NCBI GenBank assembly: GCA_003131365.1 | Contig: PKVB01000165.1 | Span: 32,785 to 65,208, forward strand | Reading direction: 5' to 3' | DNA: 32,424 nt | Source of the DNA: Gemmatimonadota bacterium | GTDB lineage: Bacteria > Gemmatimonadota > Gemmatimonadetes > Gemmatimonadales > Gemmatimonadaceae | In this document: in pieces, positions 1-7,838 of the stretch | How the letters are laid out: the number at the start of each line of letters is the position of its first letter | How positions within the stretch are numbered: the stretch's first letter is position 1 | The notes under the pieces: model-generated | Told to the model about the DNA's origin: nothing | The model's input: the letters and a program-made list of their open reading frames with translations, nothing else | Databases searched by the model: none | Made by a program: the position numbers and the translations under genes

Positions 1-221
1 GCCGCCGCCACACCCGCCAGACGGATCGCTTCGCCGATCACGATCAGCGCGAGCCCCACTTCCCAGCGAAATGGAGAAGTGGATCCCGGCATCACCAGCG
101 GAATTCCCAGGAATAGAAGCGGCAGCCAGCCGCGGTGACGGAACAATACGGCGCCGATCTGGGCGGGAATCGACTGCTCCGTCGCGCTTGCGCCGTCGGG
201 CACCCGCCCCGGATTGCTCAA
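1..221 (-). CDS. Membrane protein, isoprenylcysteine carboxyl methyltransferase-like (partial, N-terminus)
   Basis: The reading frame runs off the left edge, so only about 73 N-terminal residues are visible. A hydrophilic N-terminus is followed by two hydrophobic stretches, GWLPLLFLGIPLVMP and VGLALIVIGEAIRLAGVAA. The G-E-A-I-R-L pattern at the end of the second recalls the membrane methyltransferases of the isoprenylcysteine carboxyl methyltransferase family, but the catalytic C-terminal part lies outside the window, so this is tentative. The probable start is TTG at 221-219, which overlaps the TGA of the upstream thioesterase gene (TTGA), indicating translational coupling. An in-frame GTG six codons later is an alternative. 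Confidence 0.45.
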   Translation of the reverse strand, partial: MSNPGRVPDGASATEQSIPAQIGAVLFRHRGWLPLLFLGIPLVMPGSTSPFRWEVGLALIVIGEAIRLAGVAA

Positions 222-628
222 CGGGCCTTTTCCTCTTCCCACGGAGCGAAGAGCGTCCGCCATTGATCGGGCACGGGAATCGGCTTTCCCTCGTGTGACA
301 CGGTCACGTAGACGATCGACGCATCGCAAACCACCGCGCCGTGCTGATTCCGTACCTCCTGCCGTACGACGAAGCTGGTATTCCCGACGGAAGTGAGTCC
401 CGTTCGGATGGTTAGATCGTCGCCGGGGAAGGTCTGAGCCTGATACGACGCCTCGACCTTTCGCACCACCGCCCACAGGCTCGACTTCATGTACTCGTCG
501 TACGACATGTGGCTTTCGAGTGCTGACCAGCGCGCTCGCTCCAGCAACGTCAGCATGTGGGCGTGATTGACGTGCCCCACCGAGTCGCAGTCGCTTGGAT
601 AAATGTGAATCTTGAGGTTTTCCGTCAT
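218..628 (-). CDS. Acyl-CoA thioesterase, 4HBT (hotdog) family, YbgC/FadM-like
   Basis: This 136-residue protein is the usual length for a single-hotdog thioesterase. The N-terminal motif DCDSVGHVNHAHMLTLLERAR (residues about 13-33) matches the family signature D-x-D-x-x-G-H-V-N-x-x-x-Y-x-x-x-x-E-x-A-R, which contains the catalytic Asp. Such enzymes hydrolyse acyl-CoA thioesters in the cytosol and often act in lipid turnover or on aromatic acyl-CoAs; the substrate cannot be read from sequence. Its stop codon overlaps the putative TTG start of the downstream membrane protein, so the two are probably co-translated. Divergent from ribonuclease D, with about 78 bp between the starts. Confidence 0.85.
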   Translation of the reverse strand: MTENLKIHIYPSDCDSVGHVNHAHMLTLLERARWSALESHMSYDEYMKSSLWAVVRKVEASYQAQTFPGDDLTIRTGLTSVGNTSFVVRQEVRNQHGAVVCDASIVYVTVSHEGKPIPVPDQWRTLFAPWEEEKAR

Positions 629-706
629 CTGATTGTCGAATGAGTGGCGAGCGACGAAAGTTAACGCCCGAGGACCGCGACACCATTAAACCGCTAGATT
701 TCGGTG

Positions 707-1852
707 ATGCCTCCCGCCAAAACGGAGAGCGCTATCTATCTCGACCAGATACCCGACGTAGACCGCTTTCTTACCGAAATATCGAACGTGAAAGAGCTCG
801 CCCTTGATACGGAAGGAGCGAGCTTCCATCGTTTTCTCGATCGCATCTACCTGCTCCAGATCTCGACCCGCGAGGAAAGCGCGATCATCGACCCGCTACC
901 GATCGGATCGCCCGCGAAACTGGGCCAGCTGCTCGAGAGCAAGAGCGTAGAAGTCGTCTTTCACGACGCCGACTACGATCTGCGGCTGCTGCACCAGGAC
1001 TACGGCTGGCACGCCACCAACATCTTCGATACGCGGGTCGCGTCGCAGCTGCTGGGAATCAAGTCGTTCGGGCTCGCGGCGCTGCTCGAGCAGTACTTCC
1101 AGGTGAAGCTGGACAAGAAGCACCAGCGCGCCGACTGGTCGATGCGTCCCCTCACGGCTGACATGCTTGCATACGCCGCGGAGGACACCCGCTACCTGCT
1201 CCAGCTCAAGGATCTCATGAAGGGTGAGCTGAAGAATCGCGGCCGCATGCACTGGGCCGAGGAAGAGTTCGCACGCCTCGAGGGAACGCGCTGGGATGCC
1301 GAGGACAGCATGGAGGGATTTCTCCGCATCAAGGGCGCGCGCGACCTCTCCCGACGCGAGCTCGCCGTTCTGCGTGAGGTCGCCAACTGGCGCAACACTG
1401 TCGCGGCGCAGCTCGATCGCGCGACGTTCCGGGTGATGGGTAACGAGGTCCTGCTCGAGATTGCTCGCCGAGCGCCGAAGAGCACCTCGGAGCTGGGCGC
1501 AATCAAGGGGATGCCCAAGGGAATGATGGATCGCGCCGGAGCAGAGATCGTCGCCGCGATTGGCCGTGGGATGAGCGCGCCCGAGGCGGATCTGCCGAAA
1601 TTTCCAAAGGGTCAGCGCTGGAACAAGGATCGCGATTTCGACGACAAGGTCAATCGCCTCAAGGCGGTGCGGGATGCCGCGGCGACGAGGCTGGGGCTGG
1701 ATCCGGGCGTGCTGTGCTCGCGGGAGAGACTGGAGAACGTCGCGCGCAGCGGAGCAAAGACGGTCGAGGATCTTGTCGCGGTTCCAGATCTACGGCGATG
1801 GCAGATCGAGGAAATGGGGGAAGGTTTTGTTCGGGCGTTGCAGCCGGCGTAG
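707..1852 (+). CDS. rnd: Ribonuclease D (DEDDy 3'-5' exoribonuclease with HRDC domain)
   Basis: A 3'-5' exoribonuclease that trims tRNA precursors and other structured RNAs. The DEDDy exonuclease motifs are in order: ALDTEG (Exo I, residues about 33-38), HDADYDLRLL (Exo II, about 86-95) and YAAEDTRYLL (Exo III, about 156-165, with the Tyr that defines the DEDDy class). An HRDC nucleic-acid-binding region follows at about 210-290, and the C-terminal 80 residues look like a second degenerate copy. The length of about 381 residues is typical. The start is ATG at 707; a GTG directly before it at 704 would add one residue. No clear Shine-Dalgarno sequence is visible. It converges with the TonB-C-like gene, leaving 11 bp between the stops. 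Confidence 0.93.
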   Translation: MPPAKTESAIYLDQIPDVDRFLTEISNVKELALDTEGASFHRFLDRIYLLQISTREESAIIDPLPIGSPAKLGQLLESKSVEVVFHDADYDLRLLHQDYGWHATNIFDTRVASQLLGIKSFGLAALLEQYFQVKLDKKHQRADWSMRPLTADMLAYAAEDTRYLLQLKDLMKGELKNRGRMHWAEEEFARLEGTRWDAEDSMEGFLRIKGARDLSRRELAVLREVANWRNTVAAQLDRATFRVMGNEVLLEIARRAPKSTSELGAIKGMPKGMMDRAGAEIVAAIGRGMSAPEADLPKFPKGQRWNKDRDFDDKVNRLKAVRDAAATRLGLDPGVLCSRERLENVARSGAKTVEDLVAVPDLRRWQIEEMGEGFVRALQPA

Positions 1853-1863
1853 AGAACCGCCGA

Positions 1864-2787
1864 TCATTCCGGCTCCTTGAACAGAAATCGCTGCCTCATC
1901 CTCGTCGCCACAGCGCAGTCGCCCAGGTGCGCCGGGTGGTACCGCGTCCGACCCAACGCATCGAGCACCGACGTCACGAAGTCCCGATAGGTGGCGCTCA
2001 CAAGCTCGATCGACTCGGCGGCGATCGTGCCGTCAGGCTCGACGGTGAACGCGAGCATCACGCTGTCCTCGATACCGGCCAGACGCGCGGTGTAGGGATA
2101 CTTCGCATCCACGCCCGCCGCCGGCATCGAGGCGTAGCTGAATGGCCACGCGTACCGTGGCACCAACGCCCGGAACACGTGGCGAACCGTCGGAACCGTG
2201 TCCGGCTCCTCCTCGGTGACGATCTGCAGCAAGACCAAAATCGAATCGACATTGCCGACGGGGGGCACCAGCTGCTCGCGCGACATCGATTGCAGCGCGG
2301 AATTCACGCTGTCGGCGAATCGCGGCGTCTGCGCCGCATCGATCACCACTATGTCCGACAACCGGCCGTCGTTGTGCGCCGTTGCGTACGCTACCGCCCC
2401 CAGGCTCAGTACTCCGCCAACACATCGTGAGCCGAGCGAGTCGCACGGCTGGGAGCCCATCACGACGCTCAGCGGCAGCTTCGCCGGTACCTTGAAATGA
2501 AAGCGAAATTCCTCGACGAACATGTTCTCGAAGTCGGGCGGCAGCTTGACCTTCGGATCCTGCGGGCTAACTGTCATTTTTACGATCGTCGAGATCGAAT
2601 CAGCTGCGTGCAGGGTGTCGAGGCAGTTGACACTGTCGGCTGGCGACCGGTGGGCAGACGCGGTCCTGTTACGAGGTTGTGGATTCGTCGCGCAGGCGAC
2701 CGCGAACACGACCGCCGCGAGGGTTACACCGCTGAAGTGAAGAACCCCATTGCGGTGAGCCGAACCCGCGGGTCTTTCAGGGCGCAC
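1864..2787 (-). CDS. Putative lipoprotein with TonB C-terminal-like domain
   Basis: About 307 residues from GTG 2787. The N-terminus has a basic stretch, a hydrophobic core (GVTLAAVVFAVAC) and a Cys that could be a lipobox, then an acidic and Ser-rich middle. The last 80 residues resemble a TonB C-terminal fold: YTARLAGIEDSVMLAFTVEP, then a dGxi turn, a conserved R-Y-x-P-A segment and a terminal beta strand ending RFLFKEPE. Known TonB C domains transmit proton-motive energy to outer-membrane receptors, but many such standalone proteins have no established role. A GTG at 2820 overlapping the stop of the upstream Fe-S assembly gene (TAGTG) is an alternative start giving a longer N-terminus. Either way the two genes are likely co-transcribed. 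Confidence 0.6.
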   Translation of the reverse strand: MRPERPAGSAHRNGVLHFSGVTLAAVVFAVACATNPQPRNRTASAHRSPADSVNCLDTLHAADSISTIVKMTVSPQDPKVKLPPDFENMFVEEFRFHFKVPAKLPLSVVMGSQPCDSLGSRCVGGVLSLGAVAYATAHNDGRLSDIVVIDAAQTPRFADSVNSALQSMSREQLVPPVGNVDSILVLLQIVTEEEPDTVPTVRHVFRALVPRYAWPFSYASMPAAGVDAKYPYTARLAGIEDSVMLAFTVEPDGTIAAESIELVSATYRDFVTSVLDALGRTRYHPAHLGDCAVATRMRQRFLFKEPE

Positions 2788-2819
2788 CCGCTCAATTGTA
2801 TCGGGTGACCGCTCTGTCA

Positions 2820-3173
2820 CTAGAAGCCGAGGTACGCCCTCACTCGCGGCTCCATCTTCTCGGGCGTCCAGAAGGGCATCCAGACGAGATTCACTTCCAC
2901 CTTCTCTACGCCGGGCAGCTTTTTCACTTCCGTCTCGGCGTTCGTCATCAGCTCCGGACCCGACGGGCACGCAGGCGACGTGAGGGTCATATCGACCTTG
3001 ACGGTCGTGCCGTCGACGGCGATTCCGTAGACCAAACCCAGATCAATGATGTTGAGCTGGAGGTCCGGATCCTTGACCCGTCGAAGCGCGAGCTTGACCT
3101 GGTCTTCGGATACTACGCCGGTCGTGGCAGGGACTTCAGTCGGAGTTGGGGTTGTGGCTGATTCGTCGCTCAT
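2820..3173 (-). CDS. Metal-sulfur cluster assembly factor, MIP18/DUF59 (SufT/PaaD-like)
   Basis: The protein has 117 residues with a disordered Thr/Pro-rich N-terminal tail of about 20 residues, then a complete MIP18 domain. The family signatures visible are RVKDPDLQLNIIDLGLVYGI, the T-S-P-A-C-P-S-G loop with the conserved Cys, and the C-terminal VNLVWMPFWTPEKM. Members help mature Fe-S proteins (SufT, CIA2) or serve as PaaD-like accessory proteins. No suf or paa genes are nearby, so a general Fe-S maturation role is the safest reading. The stop abuts the TonB-C-like gene downstream. Confidence 0.88.
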   Translation of the reverse strand: MSDESATTPTPTEVPATTGVVSEDQVKLALRRVKDPDLQLNIIDLGLVYGIAVDGTTVKVDMTLTSPACPSGPELMTNAETEVKKLPGVEKVEVNLVWMPFWTPEKMEPRVRAYLGF

Positions 3174-3226
3174 TCAGGATTCCGTGTTGGCTACCGAATA
3201 ATCACCAGCTTGACGTCTTTGAAACA

Positions 3227-3256
3227 AGAGCGGGCGCCCTTTCGGGCGCCCGCTCT
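3227..3256 (-). terminator. Intrinsic terminator hairpin of the serine hydrolase gene
   Basis: A perfect 13-bp inverted repeat (AGAGCGGGCGCCC and its complement) closes a 4-nt loop that reads GAAA on the minus strand, an unusually stable tetraloop. It begins 20 bp after the hydrolase stop codon. The minus strand continues TGTTTC, a weak U-tract. It separates this gene from the Fe-S assembly gene downstream on the same strand. Confidence 0.7.
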
Positions 3257-3275
3257 CTGTCCGTTCGAATCTGGC

Positions 3276-4613
3276 CTAACGGCTCTTCTTGGAGGCCTTC
3301 TTGGAGGCACTCTTCTTCGCCGCGCCAGCGCGGCTTCTTGAAGTAGCGCTGGCGATCGTGTGGTGACGGGATGACCCGTGACGGCGTCGCGACGCGCGCG
3401 GTGGCGGATTCCAGCCGACTTCGCGGTCGGCGCGGAAGGCCTTGGATCCGGAGGCGAGCTTCGGCCCGTCGAGGACGGAGAGAACCGCCGCATCCGACAG
3501 ATCGGCACGGACATCGGAGATGACCTTCGCCGGTCTGAGCGCGCGCGCTGCGTGCACGCGGTTGGTGAGAAGGATCACGAACATCTCGCGCTCGGGATCG
3601 ATCCACATCGAGGTGCCGGTGAATCCAGTGTGGCCGTAGGCGGTCGGTCCCAGGTATCGGCCCGATCCGTAGTCTCCCTCAGCCGTGTCCCAGCCGAGCG
3701 CCCGGTGCCCGAACGCCCGCGAGGTAAAGAGCTCGACGGTCGGCTTGGTGATGATCTGGACGCCGTTGTACTCGCCGCCATTGAGCATCATTTGCGCGAA
3801 CACCGAAAGATCGGCCGCAGTGCTGAAGAGGCCAGCGTGTCCCGCCACGCCACCCAGCGCGTACGCGTTTTCGTCGTGGACCTCGCCTCTCAACGGGTAG
3901 CCGCGGGGCGGAGTGACTTCGGTTGGAGCAATACGATATTTCAACGAATCGGCGGGGCGATACATCGTCTCGTTCATGCCGAGCGGCTCGAATACGCGGC
4001 GCGTCAGGAACTTGTCGAGCGGCTCACCGGAGACGACCTCGATCAGGAGTCCCAGAACATCCGCACCGAGATCCGAGTAGATGTACTGAGCGCCGGGACG
4101 GCCCTCCAGCGGAGTGTTCAGAACCAGGGCACGCGCTTCGAGCGGGGTCTGGGCGATGCGCCAGATGTCCCTGCCCGCCGGGAGTCCGGAGGTGTGGGTG
4201 AGAAGCTGGCGGATGGTGACTTTGTCCTTGTCGCCGCCACCGAATGTGGGGATGTAGTTAACGACCGGGTCGTCGAGCCCGATCTTCTTTTCGTCAAAAA
4301 GGATCATGATCGCCGTAGTGGTGCCGACGACCTTGCTGAGAGATGCTATGTCGTAAATCGTGCGCTGGGCATCGACCGGCGTGCTGTTCTCGCTCCAGGA
4401 GAGCTTGCCAAAGCCTTTCTCGAACACCGCCGCCCCCTTTCTGCCCACGATGACCGAGGCGCCCGGGTAGCCTCCAGCTTTGATTCCGCGCTCAACCACG
4501 CGCTCGATCGCCCCCAGACGGGTGCTGGACATACCGACTTCAGTCGGTGACTTGACCGGCAGGCCATCGCCCGCTCGGGTCATCGTCAGGGCAGTGAGAA
4601 TGACTCTAAGCAA
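3276..4613 (-). CDS. Serine hydrolase, beta-lactamase/class C-like family, with Lys/Ser-rich C-terminal tail
   Basis: A 445-residue member of the serine beta-lactamase-like family, which includes D-aminopeptidases, esterases and penicillin-binding-protein relatives. The active-site SxxK motif is S91-L-S-K94. A Tyr motif follows at Y179-S-D, and the third motif is H328-T-G in the sequence GHTGFTG. The TTG start at 4613 is well supported by AAGGAG six bases upstream. A short hydrophobic N-terminus (VILTALTM) might act in export, but no clear cleavage site is visible. The last 60 or so residues are unusual: Arg/Pro-rich, then AAKKSASKKASKKSR. Substrate unknown. A strong terminator follows. Confidence 0.85.
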   Translation of the reverse strand: MLRVILTALTMTRAGDGLPVKSPTEVGMSSTRLGAIERVVERGIKAGGYPGASVIVGRKGAAVFEKGFGKLSWSENSTPVDAQRTIYDIASLSKVVGTTTAIMILFDEKKIGLDDPVVNYIPTFGGGDKDKVTIRQLLTHTSGLPAGRDIWRIAQTPLEARALVLNTPLEGRPGAQYIYSDLGADVLGLLIEVVSGEPLDKFLTRRVFEPLGMNETMYRPADSLKYRIAPTEVTPPRGYPLRGEVHDENAYALGGVAGHAGLFSTAADLSVFAQMMLNGGEYNGVQIITKPTVELFTSRAFGHRALGWDTAEGDYGSGRYLGPTAYGHTGFTGTSMWIDPEREMFVILLTNRVHAARALRPAKVISDVRADLSDAAVLSVLDGPKLASGSKAFRADREVGWNPPPRASRRRHGSSRHHTIASATSRSRAGAAKKSASKKASKKSR

Positions 4614-4780
4614 CGCTAACTCCTTGGACTACTGTAATTTATACTGTCCGCGAGAGCCGAAGTTCCGACCCGGCCGGGATAGAGACCTGCTGCTTCGCGG
4701 GAAGGGCGAGGCGTACGCTTGCAAACGATTGCATAGAGGGAAAGTCACCAGTTTTCAAGGAAACTATAGGCTCAAGTGCG

Positions 4781-5380
4781 GTGACTAATCAAGAGCCCGA
4801 GATGCCATTCGATCAGCTCGACCTCAAGCGCGCGATAGCCGGCGACGAAAGGGCGATGCAGCGGCTTTGGTCGCAGCATGCTCCGCACATCGACGCCGTA
4901 GTTCGCAGGCTTTGTGACGATTCCGAGCTGGCCGCTGACATCTCGCAGGAGGTCTGGATGCAGATTTTCCGGGCACTACCAAGCTATCGGGGCGACTCGC
5001 AGTTCGGAACATGGGCCCACCGCATCGCGGTGAACCGCACTCTGAATGCATTACGCAAAATCAGGCGCATCGCGAAACTGGAAGTGGACATTGAAGACGA
5101 CTCCGCGATTACCGAGCAGGATAGCGACCGGACATTCGTGGCGGAGTCGATCGAGCAGGCGATGACCAAGCTGTCGCCCGGGGCCAGGACGGTGTTCGTC
5201 CTTCATGACATCGAAGGGTACACCCATGGCGAGATCGGAGAGGAGCTCGGAATCACGTCGGGCGGATCGAAATCGCAATTGTTCAAGGCGCGCGCAAAGC
5301 TGAAGAAGCTGCTCGCGCATCTGGTGGATGAATCATCAACCGTCGCAGTAAAGGGGAAGGGATATGTCGCACCTGTCTGA
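4781..5380 (+). CDS. RNA polymerase sigma factor, ECF (sigma-70) family
   Basis: A 199-residue ECF sigma factor that would direct RNA polymerase to a stress or envelope regulon. Sigma region 2 covers about residues 24-95, with the typical D-I-S-Q-E-V-W-M-Q-I-F segment and the FGTWAHRIAVNRTLN element that recognises -10 sequences. Region 4 covers about 130-185, with LSPGARTVFVLHDIEGYTHGEIGEELGI and the recognition helix GGSKSQLFKARAKLK. The GTG start at 4781 is weakly supported; ATG 4802 is an alternative. It overlaps the next gene by 17 nt, the usual arrangement of a sigma factor with its membrane anti-sigma partner. Confidence 0.92.
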   Translation: MTNQEPEMPFDQLDLKRAIAGDERAMQRLWSQHAPHIDAVVRRLCDDSELAADISQEVWMQIFRALPSYRGDSQFGTWAHRIAVNRTLNALRKIRRIAKLEVDIEDDSAITEQDSDRTFVAESIEQAMTKLSPGARTVFVLHDIEGYTHGEIGEELGITSGGSKSQLFKARAKLKKLLAHLVDESSTVAVKGKGYVAPV

Positions 5381-5984
5381 AGAGCAGCTGGACCAGATCA
5401 TCGCAGCGGAGCGCTCGCGCGAGCAGGCCCCGCTCAACGAGTGGCGCACGATCGCCGCGCGGGCTCGAGAGGAAGGACTCATTCGCGACTCACAGTCATC
5501 GCGACGGTGGGCTTCCAGCCAACCATGGCTGCAGTCCGCCGCGGCCGTACTGCTCCTCGTAGGCGGAGTCGCCATTGGCCGGGCGACGATAGCGTTACCG
5601 AGCGCAGTCGAAGGCTCGACGGTCAGCGCGACGCCGCCGGCGATGACGGCGACCAGCGCGAACAAGCCGTCCGGTTCGGCCCCGAGCAGCGCGAGCTTCG
5701 CGTCCGTGGACGAGGCGTCGGCCGCGCTCAATCAGGCAGTCGACGCGTATCAGCGCGCGTCAGAGTTCCTCGCCGTCAACAATGCGTCGGTGGGCAGCGG
5801 AGACAGCGTGGCGATGTACTCGGCGCGAGCGGCGGCACTCGACAAGATCGAAAACGCGACGGTGAGCGCACTGCGGACGGCACCGCATGATCCCGTGCTC
5901 AACCAGTACTACCTGGCGACGATGGGTGCGCGCGTGGCCACGCAGCAGATGGTCGCGCGTCCGGTTGGGCTGAGGGGGTTCTAG
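5364..5984 (+). CDS. Single-pass membrane protein, candidate anti-sigma factor
   Basis: A 206-residue protein with a cytosolic N-terminal segment of about 50 residues, one transmembrane helix (AAAVLLLVGGVAIGRATIAL, about 56-75), then a Ser/Ala-rich periplasmic part predicted to be helical. There is no zinc-binding H-x3-C-x2-C motif, so it is not a ZAS-type anti-sigma factor by sequence. The assignment rests on position: its ATG, preceded by GGGAAGGG, lies inside the 3' end of the sigma gene, and topology fits an anti-sigma factor that releases the sigma on an envelope signal. The downstream PDZ protein starts 3 bp after its stop. Confidence 0.6.
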   Translation: MSHLSEEQLDQIIAAERSREQAPLNEWRTIAARAREEGLIRDSQSSRRWASSQPWLQSAAAVLLLVGGVAIGRATIALPSAVEGSTVSATPPAMTATSANKPSGSAPSSASFASVDEASAALNQAVDAYQRASEFLAVNNASVGSGDSVAMYSARAAALDKIENATVSALRTAPHDPVLNQYYLATMGARVATQQMVARPVGLRGF

Positions 5985-5987
5985 TCA

Positions 5988-6854
5988 ATGGTCAGGGAAA
6001 TGAAGGTCTCAACTTCGAGAAACGCGTCGCGGCTTCCATTTGCCCTGATCGCATCGCTCGCTCTGCCTTTCGGAATCCAGGCACAGCGCGCGCCGGCCGT
6101 GATAGTGCAGCCGCCCACGGGCTGGTTTGGAGTGAGGATCTCGGACCAGGCAATGATCGATGAGCGCGGCAATGCATTCTTTGATTCTTATCCAGTGGTC
6201 ACCAGCGTCGACTCCAGCTCGCCCGCGGCGAAGGCCGGTGTACGGCCGGGTGACGTGTTGCTCACATTCAACTCGCACGATATGCGCGGCGGCTCGGTGG
6301 AGCTAAGCAAGTGGCTCAAAGCCGGCGCGCCGTTCGTGCTGAAAATCAGACGCAACGATGCGACGCGCGTCGTCAAGGGAACGCTCGAGAAACGTCCCGA
6401 CAACTGGGAGCAGAAGATGACCGTCGAGCTTTCGGTGCCGGAAATCATGGAGCGGCAGAGCGGATCCATCGCCCGGCCCCTGATTCGGCGAGCGGGGACA
6501 CTGCGCCGCATGCCCTCGACTGACCCATTGCCATCCGTTCTTGGTCCAGCGCTGGGATATGGAGGCGGAGTCTATCCGTTCGCGGGCGCCGAATTCACGG
6601 CCCTGAACCAGGACCTCTCCGACGCGCTAGGTGTGAAGCCCGAAGGCGTGTTCGTGACGAACGTGGTCGAAGGTTCGGCGGCGAGGACGGCCGGACTACG
6701 CGGCGGCGACGTCATCGTGAAGGCGGACAGCATAAAGATCGAGAACCCAATCGATCTCGTGCGCGCGATCAGGATCGCCGACGAGACCGACCGCACGGTC
6801 GACCTCCAGATCGTCCGCAAGCGGAAGGCGCAATCGTTGACGCTGCGCTGGTAA
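5988..6854 (+). CDS. Exported protein with two PDZ domains
   Basis: A 288-residue protein with a Sec-type signal peptide (about residues 1-32, ending GIQAQ) and two PDZ domains, at about 45-135 and 200-288. The carboxylate-binding and turn motifs are visible as SSPAAKAGVRPGDVLL and GSAARTAGLRGGDVIV. No protease catalytic residues accompany them, so it is an adaptor or peptide-binding protein and not a DegP-type protease. ATG 5988 is favoured by GAGGGGG nine bases upstream. As the third gene of the sigma/membrane-protein operon, it may sense misfolded envelope proteins and feed that signal to the regulator, as PDZ domains do in the RseA/DegS system; this is inference. Confidence 0.82.
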   Translation: MVREMKVSTSRNASRLPFALIASLALPFGIQAQRAPAVIVQPPTGWFGVRISDQAMIDERGNAFFDSYPVVTSVDSSSPAAKAGVRPGDVLLTFNSHDMRGGSVELSKWLKAGAPFVLKIRRNDATRVVKGTLEKRPDNWEQKMTVELSVPEIMERQSGSIARPLIRRAGTLRRMPSTDPLPSVLGPALGYGGGVYPFAGAEFTALNQDLSDALGVKPEGVFVTNVVEGSAARTAGLRGGDVIVKADSIKIENPIDLVRAIRIADETDRTVDLQIVRKRKAQSLTLRW

Positions 6855-6858
6855 CTCG

Positions 6859-7782
6859 CTACAAAGGCGGAAGCTTCATCGTTTCGGGGAGCAGCGATGT
6901 GTGAATCGCGATGGCGGCGACGGCCCCGCTCGCTGCGGCGACGATCGCCAACTGCGGACCCGGCGCAATGTCCCCCGCGGCGAAGACGTTTTTCACCCAG
7001 GTGTGATTGCCCTCATCGATGATGAGCCGACCCATCTCGTCGCGCTTGCATCCGAGCTGCGCGCCGAGGTCGTCGGAAGGATATTGGCCGATCGCGAAGT
7101 AGAGTCGCTCGCAATCGAGCGACATCGCGCCTTCCAGCTCTAGCCCTGTAATCTCGCTGGCCCTCGACAGGACGCAGTTGATCGGTTCGTCCAGGACCGG
7201 GATGTTGAGCGCCTTGAGCTTGTCGAGCAGAATCTGGCTCATCTCCGCCTTCTCGCCATTCGTGCAGATGACTATCTGCCGCGTCCACGTCGCTAGCGCC
7301 AACGCCATTCCGACTGCCTTCCGACCCGTGCCGACGACGACGGTCTTCTTGTCACGCGTCTCGTAACCGTCACAGTCGGGGCAGACATGAACGGTCTCGC
7401 CGTAACAGCGCTCGAGCCCGGGAATGTCGGGCCAAAAATCCTGGATGCCGATCGCGAGCAGAACTCTGCGGGCCTCTATCTTCGATCCGTCGCGAAGGCA
7501 GATGGCGAACAGCTCACCGGTCTCATTGATCGCCTGATCGACGATGCCGCTCACGAACTCTACGCCGTACTCGGCGCATTCGGCGCGACCGAGCGAACGC
7601 AGCTCGGGAGAGCGGATGCCCTGGTGGCCGAGGTAGCCGTTGATGCCGCGAGTCTCCCAGTTGCGGGGATCACCGGAGTCGACGACCACGACTGTGTGGA
7701 GATAGCGGGCGAGCCAGAGCGCGGCACAGAGTCCGGCGGGACCGCCGCCGACTACCGCAACATCGTAACGTTGTGCGGGCAT
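6859..7782 (-). CDS. NAD(P)/FAD-dependent oxidoreductase, thioredoxin reductase-like
   Basis: A 307-residue flavoprotein of the low-molecular-weight thioredoxin reductase class. The FAD Rossmann motif VGGGPAG is at residues 11-17, a second nucleotide-binding VGTGRKAVGMA starts near 150, and the redox pair is C134-P-D-C137 followed by DGYE. The FAD-binding VFAAGDI motif is close to the C-terminus. Classical thioredoxin reductases have C-A-T-C, so CPDC points to a related bacterial subfamily whose partner may be a thioredoxin-like or glutaredoxin-like protein; none is encoded nearby. It is divergent from larC with only 56 bp between starts, and converges with the PDZ gene with 4 bp between stops. 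Confidence 0.85.
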   Translation of the reverse strand: MPAQRYDVAVVGGGPAGLCAALWLARYLHTVVVVDSGDPRNWETRGINGYLGHQGIRSPELRSLGRAECAEYGVEFVSGIVDQAINETGELFAICLRDGSKIEARRVLLAIGIQDFWPDIPGLERCYGETVHVCPDCDGYETRDKKTVVVGTGRKAVGMALALATWTRQIVICTNGEKAEMSQILLDKLKALNIPVLDEPINCVLSRASEITGLELEGAMSLDCERLYFAIGQYPSDDLGAQLGCKRDEMGRLIIDEGNHTWVKNVFAAGDIAPGPQLAIVAAASGAVAAIAIHTSLLPETMKLPPL

Positions 7783-7838
7783 GCGGGGCTGGGGTGCAAG
7801 TTCGATTCCTTACACCACTCGGGATTAGATTTCTGCCA

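Noticed and set aside
3378..4550. Long plus-strand open frame of 390 codons
   Set aside because: It is the antisense of the serine hydrolase, which has intact catalytic motifs, a ribosome site and a terminator. The product is Arg/Ala-rich with no recognisable motif.
4624..4645. TTGGAC and TATACT as a promoter before the sigma factor gene
   Set aside because: The spacing is only 10 bp, too short for a sigma-70 promoter.
7793..7816. tRNA-like T-arm (AAGTTCGATTCC) just before larC
   Set aside because: The stem pairs poorly with a 7-base loop, there is no D-arm, anticodon arm or acceptor stem, and the region is only 56 bp long. At most a hairpin between divergent genes.
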